Source: Rhizophlyctis rosea (lineage: Eukaryota > Chytridiomycota > Chytridiomycetes > Rhizophlyctidales > Rhizophlyctidaceae). From it: a DNA stretch of 64,000 nt. Where the stretch lies: NCBI GenBank assembly GCA_027596075.1, contig JADGJC010000003.1:248001-312000 (forward strand), in the 5' to 3' direction. The notes beneath the pieces were generated by a model. That model ran no database searches, was not told where the DNA came from, and saw only the letters and a program-made list of their open reading frames with translations. The position numbers were made by a program, and so were the translations under genes. Positions 56,570-64,000 of the stretch are shown one piece after another (the first letter of the stretch is position 1; each line of letters begins with the position of its first letter).

Positions 56570-57289
56570 CTACTCCTCTAATGCGTCCGTAATCAGGTTT
56601 CCTTTTCCCATGTCTACCGAAGCCATGTACGGAGTCAACTGAAGACTCCTTGCCCATCCCGCCGGATCAAGCTTCTTCCATACAGCCGCAACCTTCATAT
56701 GCACGAGATACGACTTGAACCGCGGACTGGTCCTCACTGTTACATGCGTCAAGTCAGCCTGCATTGTATCGGCAACCACCTGAACAACCATAGCGGGGTT
56801 GACGGCAATCCACGGTTGCCGAACACCCATTTTCGATGTCGGTAGAGCGACGAAATGAGGGAGGAAGGTTTCGCGGAAGGAGGCGGGAGTTGATTGAGGC
56901 ATGGCGTAGACTGCTACTCTTTCTCTGTATTTGTCTTTAGCGAGGATGAGTTTTGCTCCGCCGGCTGGGAGGGGCTCCATTGAGGCGATTTCGTGGGCGG
57001 AGATGAGGAAGACCCGCTTGGTGCCGCCTGTTCCTTCTATGCATGGTACGAGGGAGAGCGATGATGGGTTGGTCGGTGCGGTTGTGTATGGGGGTGGATC
57101 CTGTGCTTCAGTAGTCATTTTTCCGGTGGAGTTTCTTAAAAGTTTAATTTCAAAGTTGAACGGAGAAGGAGCAAGTCTCTCAATGGGGATGCCAAATTTA
57201 TAGAGATCATGTCCTGTCAATTTGCATGGGCGAGTTTGGAACAAGTAAATTTTATCCTTCCATAATTTGGACCCTTTTATCGAGGGCAA
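56570..57289 (-). CDS. Hypothetical protein, 183-239 aa
   Basis: A single open frame. The longer start (57289) gives MPSIKGSKLWKDKIYLFQTR; the shorter (57118) gives MTTEAQDPPPYTTAP. Downstream it reads KRVFLISAHEIASMEPLP, DKYRERVAVYAMPQS, RQPWIAVNPAMVVQVVAD and YLVHMKVAAVWKKLDPAGWA. No motif is recognised. The PPPY near the short start could bind WW domains. I cannot choose firmly between the starts. Confidence 0.6.
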   Translation of the reverse strand: MPSIKGSKLWKDKIYLFQTRPCKLTGHDLYKFGIPIERLAPSPFNFEIKLLRNSTGKMTTEAQDPPPYTTAPTNPSSLSLVPCIEGTGGTKRVFLISAHEIASMEPLPAGGAKLILAKDKYRERVAVYAMPQSTPASFRETFLPHFVALPTSKMGVRQPWIAVNPAMVVQVVADTMQADLTHVTVRTSPRFKSYLVHMKVAAVWKKLDPAGWARSLQLTPYMASVDMGKGNLITDALEE

Positions 57290-57440
57290 TGTGGTAAACT
57301 TGGCACAGCCATAACCATACGATGATTACATAATCAAAGTCCAGTGCGCCCCCTGCAGTGCTGTCAAAGGAACATCAAAATCAGGTGGTGCTCCGCCGTT
57401 TCTCACCTCACCGAAATTCCCACACAACACAACACGCCGA

Positions 57441-58493
57441 ATGCCCGACCAAAAAGTTGAAGGTTCCGACGCAATGTCAACAAGTTCGGATAGAACGGTA
57501 CCGGTCATGTTCGAGCAGCAACTGACGTGCGGAATATGCTTGGACATTGCCAACAATCCACATACAACTAGCTGTTGTGTGGGAGTATTTTGTGCGCAGT
57601 GTATTAGTGTTATCGGTATGTTGGGGAGAGCGGGCGTTTAATCAGTGAGTTTGTAGTCAGTAGTCACGGTGCCGAACTGAAAGCTGTCAAATTTTTTTTA
57701 GACTTGAGAGGGTGTCCTGCATGTCGAGCCTCTCCATTCAGGTAACTGCGCAGTCGCAAATTGTCGGAAATAGCACTCGTCAAAGTCACTTGCTAATGCA
57801 CCTAACATATACTCAAACTCCTAACCTTACTCCACTCAACAGACACGACCCCTCCCCCCTCGCTGCCCGCCTCATATCCCACCTCCCCACCACCTGCCCA
57901 GACTGCGACTACCAAACCACCCGCGGAAACCTCAAAGAACACGCCCTCAACTGCCCCTCCCGCCGCTACACCTGCGCAGCCCCCAACTGCACCTTCAAAG
58001 GCCTCGCAGACGCCTACCTCTCCCACCTAGTCGAACAACACCGCCAAACCCTCCTAGAAAAAGGCGCAGACTTGTTCACCGTCGCGGAAGGTACGCGAAA
58101 CCCCACAGGCGCCAATGATGATGGTAGTTCCTCCGATTTGGGATGGGTTGACTTACCGACTGCTGTCATCGGCGGGCAATATTATGTGGCTGCAGAATCG
58201 TCGAGACATTCGTCCGCGTCATCGTCTAGAAGACCTTTTGTGCGGCGGTGGCAGGGGATTGTGTGTGATGGGTGTCAGGCGAGGAGCTTTTCGGGGCCGC
58301 GGCATAAGTGTCGGCAGTGTCCTGATTATGACTTGTGTGATGATTGCTTCCAGGCTGCTGCAATACGTGAGTGTGACTGTATAGATTTTGTTTCAATTGT
58401 CAAAGGTAGTTCCTATTTTTGGAATTGCAAGAATACTGATTTCTTTCTCCAGAGCATCCCACACATACCTTTGAAAGGATGGAGTTCCGATGA
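57441..58493 (+). CDS. RING + TRAF-type + ZZ zinc-finger protein, 259 aa
   Basis: Exons are 57441-57615, 57702-57741, 57843-58366 and 58453-58493. Residues 30-70 hold a RING (LTCGICLDIANNPHTTSCC, FCAQCI, CPACRASPF). Residues 85-140 hold TRAF-type fingers (CPDCDYQTTRGNLKEHALNC, YTCAAPNCTFKG...H..H). Residues 205-255 hold a ZZ finger (CDGCQARSFSGPRHKC, CPDYDLCDDCFQ, then HPTHTFERMEF). This set suggests an E3 ubiquitin ligase; the substrate is unknown. The shape recalls RNF41/Nrdp1-like and TRAF-like RING proteins. Base use flips from A/C-rich to G/T-rich near 58085. Confidence 0.88.
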
Positions 58494-58983
58494 TTTTTAG
58501 GATTGAGCTTGACGGGGGGTTTGAAGGTGAAAGACATTTGTCAAACACCGTTATTTTGGAGTCAAAAAACCGCTTATCCCCTCTGTTTTGCCAAAAGTCT
58601 TTTTCCACTCTCCCTTTTCTGCTGCACATATTATCAGTTTCATCGTTTGTTTTTTCTTGTTTAATGCATATGTTTTTTTTTGTTGTCATAGAGAATCAAA
58701 GATTATCATATCACTGTATCGGCTTCGTCCCTTCCCAATTTTGACGGCTCAAACCATCACTCGTGGAACATATGGATGAGGAATAAGGCTTTGCGCCGAA
58801 GCGGATCAGCAGTCCACTTCAGATCTGCACACATTGAGGGATATCGAAGGCAATCAACCCACTCTCAAATCCCAACCCCTAGGTTTCTCGGAAACAAAAA
58901 TAAGTATGTACACCTATAAATACATCAAATAATGATAAAACGCTAGCGACCATACAGTCTCCAGAAGACGTCCCCCACGCCTT
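58494..58983. other. Convergent spacer, AT-rich
   Basis: 490 nt between the zinc-finger gene and the ADE2 end. T-runs near 58610-58690; no gene. Confidence 0.5.
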
Positions 58984-60922
58984 TTAATAAGCCTCCCATC
59001 CAACCTTCTCCAACTTTCCAACCTTGCCCAAAACCTCCTCCTTCGAATCGTTCATGAACTTTGCCATCTTCTCCAAATACACAGGCGACTGCACACCCAA
59101 CATACGAATGGCCAACAACGCCGCGTTGGTGGAATTGTTGATCGCGACGGTTGCGACGGGAACACCGCGCTGAGAAAAACAAACAGATCAGCACAAAGAA
59201 GACGCGACATAGAAGGAGAGCAAAAATCACACAATACAAAAGAAACAACACTCACCGGCATCTGCACAATAGAATGCAACGAATCAACTCCATCCAAGAC
59301 CTTCAGCGCAACAGGCACACCAATAACAGGCAAAGGCGTCAAAGCCGCCACCATACCAGGCAAATGCGCCGCCCCACCCGCCGCAGCAATGATGACTTTG
59401 ATTCCCCTCCCTACCGCGCTCCGAGCATACTCCATCATCCTATCAGGCGTCCGGTGCGCACTAACGATCGTCAACTCGAAAGGCACGCCAAATTGCTTCA
59501 GAATCACCGCAGCAGGTTTAAGTGTCGGCAAATCAGAGTCGGAACCCATGATGATAGCGACTTGAGGAGCCATAGTAGCCCACGGTTGACTCTTCCACTC
59601 CCCTTCACCAAGCACATCCGCCACACGCCCCAACACCTCCTCCATCGTCGTCCCAACAATATTCACATGGCCCATTTTCCGTCCTTTGCGGCACTCTTTC
59701 TTTCCGTAAAGGTGGACGGTGGCGCCCGGGGTTGCTAGTGCGCGGACGCAGGGTTTCAGGGTATCTTCCATTCCGGCGTCGCCGGAGCCGGTGCCGAGGA
59801 TGTTGACCATGGCGGAGGCGGGGACTTTGAGGTCGCAGGAGCCGAGGGGGAGGCCGAGGATGCAGCGGAGGTGTTGTTCGAATTGGGAGGTGTGGCAGGC
59901 TTCGTTGGTGTAGTGGCCGGAGTTGTGCGGGCGGGGCGCGATTTCGTTTAGGAGGACGTCGCCTGGGGAAGGGAAGGGAAGGTTTAGGACTGCGTGTGTG
60001 GGGGAGGCATATTTGTGAGGCGTATGTGCATACCGTTCTCCAACAAAAACATCTCTACACCAAAGATTCCAGCACCGTGCAATGCCGCAACACTCGCTTC
60101 CGCTATCTGTCTGGCATGAGTCGCAACCGCTCCATCGACTTGTGCGGGCGCGATGACGATATGGCAAATGTTGTCCTTTTGAACGGTCTCAACAGTCGGG
60201 TAGCTCGCTGTTTCGCCCGTGACACTCTTTGCGACCATGACCGCCAATTCTTTCACGAAGGGAACCCACTTCTCCACATACAATGCGGGTCCATCGTTCT
60301 TAGGCCCTCCGCCCAACTCCTGCACCGCGGCTGCGACGTCGGATGCGCTGCGGATTACTCGGTTGCCACGGCCGTCGTATGCGAGTGTTCGTGATTTTAG
60401 CATGAGGGGGTAGCCGTAGTTGCCGGATGCGACTAGTTTTTCGATTGTTGCGACTTCCTCGCCGGCGGGGAGTTCGTCGAAGAGTGATACGGGCAGACCG
60501 GCGCTCTTCAAAACTTGCTTTTGAAGGAATTTGTCTTGGATGATTCTGATGGTGTTTGGGGAGGGGTGACAGGGGATTCCGAGCTCTTTCTCGGCTCGTT
60601 CTAGGGCGTCGCAGTCGACGTGCTCGATTTCGACGGTGAGGACGTTGGCGCCCTTGCCGAGTTTGAGGATGGCTTCGGCGTCTTTGAAGTTTCCATGCAC
60701 GTGTGGACCGGTTGTGACTTCGCCGGCAGGGTTATTCGGTTGGTCGAGAATGGCAATGGTTATGCCGAGGCGGTTGGCCCACTCTGCCAACATGCTGAAG
60801 AAGACGAAAACAAACGTGAAGACGGTCAAAGAGGAGAGAATAACGGCATTTGAAGGACTGAGTCCCTATACATACCGGCCCAGCTGCCCACCCCCAAGGA
60901 TACCGACTACGCGCTTATCCAT
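58984..60922 (-). CDS. ADE2: Phosphoribosylaminoimidazole carboxylase Ade2 (PurK-PurE fusion), 566 aa
   Basis: Exons are 60922-60876, 60794-60034, 59962-59256 and 59169-58984. The N-terminal ATP-grasp (PurK) half shows [43 protein letters not shown] and [17 protein letters not shown]. The C-terminal PurE half shows [43 protein letters not shown] and [15 protein letters not shown]. This is the fungal/plant fusion that turns AIR into CAIR in de novo purine synthesis. Length is normal and no key motif is missing. Confidence 0.97.
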
Positions 60923-61878
60923 GATGACACCAATGGTCTGTGAAGAAAAGGTCAAGGTTGAGAAGGGTTGTGAGGAGGAAGACAGGAGTAAACAAAATGA
61001 ATGCAGATTTGGGTTCATGGTGTATGGCGCAGCAACGTGGCTTTGAGTCATCAGTCATATGTACGGCTTCAGTGGGCTTGTTAATGCATTTGCACTCACG
61101 GTTGGCAAGTGTCACACACAATCTGTAAATTGTGCAACCGTGTCCATGGCTGCGTTGGTTTGTACGTCGGGCCTCAATACGAGGCCGGCTGCAGATCCCG
61201 GGTTCGATTCCCGGATGTGACACATGAAAAGCCTGTGTCTGATGCACCCAACACGGGAGCAGACTCGCTCGGGCCCCAGGGCTCAAGCGTCGTCTAGGGT
61301 GCATTGCACGGCAGGATACAGGGCGCCATTTGGCCCCTAGCCCTACAAAGGGTGACGGTATTCCCCCAAACATGTCGCGAGGGTCCTAGGGCTCAATCGA
61401 CTGGCTGCTAGCCTTCAACAGCGCAATGATATGGTTTTTTTTTCTTTGGCAACCTCACTAGGTTGTTTTTTTCTTTGGCTTGTTGGCAAGGAATCCCGGC
61501 TGCCTTGCGGGGAATTCCATCGGTTGATTTCTTACAAGAGATGGAATTAGATGTGATTGTCAGGCAACCTGAGAGCAAACTTGCAGGTCGCCTGTACGAA
61601 CTGGTTTCCTACCCCGGCTTTGGTGTTTGAGAATCGCTCATTGCAGAAAGATTTCGAATTTCTTTCGAGCCATTCCACTTGATCTTGGTTTCAAAATGTG
61701 TGGATGGACAATGTTATGATGTTTAGTGGTGGAAACCCTCGGTTCCTGACTCGGATTAGGAGCTCTCGGCAGTCCCATGCAAGTGCCCGTTATTTACATA
61801 GAAACTTTGAGAACAGGCAAAAGGTTTCGAGGTATTAAGGGTGCACCAACAGCTCCTATTGCTAATCACCTTCAGGGT
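60923..61878. other. Repeat-rich spacer
   Basis: About 950 nt upstream of ADE2. It holds the tRNA-like element at 61139-61226 and a GC-rich stretch with repeated agggctca and gggtcc/ggccc blocks (61265-61410). There is also a direct repeat, ttttttctttgg (about 61437 and 61466). No protein gene. Confidence 0.5.
61139..61226 (+). other. tRNA-like element, degenerate (possible tRNA-derived repeat)
   Basis: There is an A-box-like TGGCTGCGTTGG (61147-61158) and a B-box GGTTCGATTCC (61201-61211) in a good T-arm (CCGGG TTCGATT CCCGG). GTGTC at the left can pair with GACAC at the right. The total of about 86 nt and the spacing resemble a type II (Ser/Leu) tRNA. But the would-be anticodon loop (CAATACG in stem GGCCT/AGGCC) lacks U33, and the D-stem is poor. 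I therefore call it a relic or SINE head, not a working tRNA gene. Confidence 0.4.
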
Positions 61879-63967
61879 TCAGGGTAGTGCAGATGGCGTT
61901 TCCCGGCCCGTCCCTATCCTGCGTCTGGAAAATGGAGTTAACAATCACAGGGCACCCAGCATCCACAATCGAAGATACGCATAGCTGATACGCGCAAGCC
62001 GAATACTCACTGCTCATCCTGTGCAGCCCTTAAGCGTTTAATTAATTCTGTGTAATCCCATTTCATCTTTTCCAGATATGGTGCACCTGCAGCCAATGCA
62101 ACGGTCGGTCAAACCATCAGCGCCAAAGCATTCGCCCTCAGCAAGCTCACACCTTCATATGTAACACTCTCATGCAACTCTCTCTTGATTGTTCGAACGC
62201 TTTCCTGGATGCGCGCTTCAACATAATGTAATCGTCGCATGAGTTCTTCGCGTTCTCGGGCTTCCTTCATGCGAGCTTCAGAGGAACCTTCGTAGCCTTT
62301 GCGGAAGAAGCGCCTGTGCGGGATAGACGGTCATATGGTCAGCACGCGCCTCGGAGAAGAAGGAATGAGTCTAGGGAAAAAGGGAGCCACATACTCGGGA
62401 TCTGATGCTGTTTGTTCAAACATTTCGATTTCGACGAGAAGTGCTTCGCGGGCGATGATGTGTTCGGAGACTTCTTTCCAGAGTTTGATGGCCTGCGGCG
62501 AGAAATTGCACATAATTGAATCAGCCATGGCGATTTCCGGGTTTGCGAGACACCCTTCCATCACCCCCTTTTTTGCACTTACCGTTCCAAGCTTTGGAGC
62601 AAATTTATGGCTTCCGTACTTGATGGCCATGTCAAGCTTTTGGTCCAGCGGCATTTTGAGTGTCACCCACAATCTTTCTAGCTCTTCTTGTGATTTGCGA
62701 ATGTCGATGGCGTCCGGCAGAAGGCTAGGTGTCACGGGCGTCATCCTTAGCGGCGATACACTAAGAGGTGTCTTAACCAGCAAAGACTCCTCCTCCAACA
62801 TGCTCCTTTCTCCACTCTCCGCCTGCTCCCTTCTCCCACCCTCATCCTCAACACCACCACCACCCTTTTCTTCCACAACTAACTCCAACCCAGCCACCCC
62901 ATCCCCCTCTCCAACCCTCTCCGCCTCCCTCAACTCCGCCATAAACTCCAAAATCCCCGGATTCCAAACCCCTCTTTCAAAAGCCAACAACCGCCTCCTC
63001 TTCTCCTGCTTCTCCTCCTCCTCGCTCTCCTTCCTCCTCCTCTCCTCCTCCTCATTCCTGACCCTCTCCTCCTCCTCCCTCTCTTTCTTGATCCGCTCAG
63101 CATCCTCATCAACCCTCATCAACAACCCGGACACAAAATCTGTTCGTTGCGCGCGTAGATGGGAGAGATAATCTTCCACACTTATCGGAGGCCGCTTTTG
63201 GATCCGTTTACGACTGAGGACGCTGAGATCGAAGGGGATGTAGCCGCCGTAGTTGTAGCGGAGCGCGCCGTAGCGGGAGGATGGGGTTTTCTGCATGGCG
63301 GAGTGGCGGTTTTTGGTGAAGTCGTCGGGGCTTACTAGGGTGGGGCGGGTTGCGTCGCGGGTTAGGAGGCGGATGGTTGGGCGGCCTGGTTGGGATGTTG
63401 GGGCTGTGGTTGGGGCTGTGGTGGGGCGGGAGACGGGGAGGAGAGATGGGGGTGTTACACGTTGGAAGGCATAGGAGAGGGGCACGACTGGGTCGTAAGG
63501 GGCTGCTGGGGTCGCGTTGATGTCTTCTTCGCCTGAAAATTTTGTAAGTAAGCGATTGCTGCTTCCACTTATGCCACAATACCACATCAGGCAACCTCAC
63601 CTTGATCCGTATCCAAATGATTCCCCTTAATAGTCTTCATGATCGCATCATACAACTCTTCAACTTCCTTGAATCTCGTCAATTTCTCGTCTGCAAAATC
63701 AATCGTCACGTAAATCAAAACATGGGATCAAGAAAGTCATGTGTTCAGCAAGGCGGGATACAGAGTTCGCACGTTCATCGCCAATTCAAAATCAACGAAC
63801 ATACCCAGATCATCTGTCACACCCTGATTCTTGCTCCTTTCCGGATCAAACTCCCCCACCGCCGATGCGGGCTCTGCAGACAAGTCAATAAAACCTTTTG
63901 GTACTCTTGCGGAGACTTTTGAGTCCAAGGCACGCAGCGTGACAGGTGCTCGAGATGAATCCTGCAT
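61879..63967 (-). CDS. Coiled-coil protein, CCDC87-like (possible flagellar), 527 aa
   Basis: Exons are 63967-63805, 63690-63601, 63532-62583, 62492-62395, 62313-62153, 62086-62011 and 61924-61879. The middle is a long Glu/Arg coiled coil (RIKKEREEEERVRNEEEER). The C-terminal third has a conserved signature: LERLWVTLKMPLDQKLDMAI, IKLWKEVSEHIIAREALLVE, ASDPERFFRKGYEGSSEARM and PYLEKMKWDYTELIKRL. I recall this signature from a coiled-coil family (CCDC87-like) present in organisms with cilia or flagella. That naming rests on memory and needs a search. An in-frame Met at 63991 is an alternative start. The last intron (gtgagt...ttccag) could be retained, ending at 62007 instead. Confidence 0.65.
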
Positions 63968-64000
63968 GGTATTTTTTGAGTTGTCAAACACGCATAGTCT

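Noticed and set aside
61111..61224. A 113-nt tRNA with GTCACAC/ATGTGAC acceptor and an intron
   Set aside because: The D-arm and anticodon arm cannot be formed at canonical distances from that 5' end; the shorter 86-nt reading fits better but is itself degenerate.

Overview
The window is nuclear DNA from a fungus, most likely an early-diverging zoosporic fungus such as a chytrid. I infer this from three things. Genes carry many 45-90 nt GT-AG introns. The housekeeping set is fungal, including a fused PurK-PurE ADE2, DPH1 and TAD3. There are also Crinkler-like genes, and a coiled-coil gene resembling a flagellum-associated family. No rRNA or other taxonomic marker is present, so the placement is not proven. 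Ten Ns at 20321-20330 mark an assembly gap.

Layout. 1-319: 5' end of RPF1 (minus). 891-2640: an 8-exon nuclease-like, Crinkler-type gene (minus). 3278-11495: PRP8 in 14 exons. 11793-12862: omega-amidase. 13295-19163: an accessory island with a tandem pair of F-box/LRR-like genes (the second stopped by a nonsense codon) and a 13-exon Crinkler-like/LRR gene. 19782-21562: an MIT-domain gene split by the gap. 22300-23160: GC-rich and minisatellite repeats. 23822-27047: DPH1 and ISY1, convergent. 27048-30016: gene-poor, with a four-fold array of an exon-plus-intron module. 30017-31390: a CsbD-like stress gene and a small divergent gene, with twin CRE palindromes between them. 31590-33443: glutaryl-CoA dehydrogenase. 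33821-36355: PRP43. 36644-37697: HPRT, divergent from TAD3 (37992-39344). 39839-40252: a complex I B12-like subunit. 40591-41000: a repeat cluster. 41910-42929: an SR protein gene. 43236-45397: a vezatin/Inp2-like gene whose stop overlaps that of an F-box/LRR gene (45394-46439). 46700-47332: a relic of a chromodomain retrotransposon integrase. 48223-50455: small orphan genes. 50724-52151: another F-box/LRR gene. 52474-53591: a predicted GPI-anchored secreted protein. 54990-56202: a mitochondrial carrier. 57441-58493: a RING/TRAF/ZZ zinc-finger gene. 58984-60922: ADE2. 61139-61226: a tRNA-like element. 61879-63967: the CCDC87-like coiled-coil gene.

Working together: four genes act in pre-mRNA splicing (PRP8, ISY1, PRP43, the SR protein). 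RPF1 and PRP43 act in ribosome assembly, DPH1 and TAD3 in modification of the translation machinery, and ADE2 and HPRT in purine synthesis and salvage. They are not operons. The most unusual content is the two Crinkler-like genes, the tandem exon/intron module array, the repeat families, and a recurring switch from A/C-rich to G/T-rich sequence inside exons.

Gene models were built by hand from conserved protein text, splice signals and reading phase. Every multi-exon coding model given as complete sums to a whole number of codons ending in a stop.
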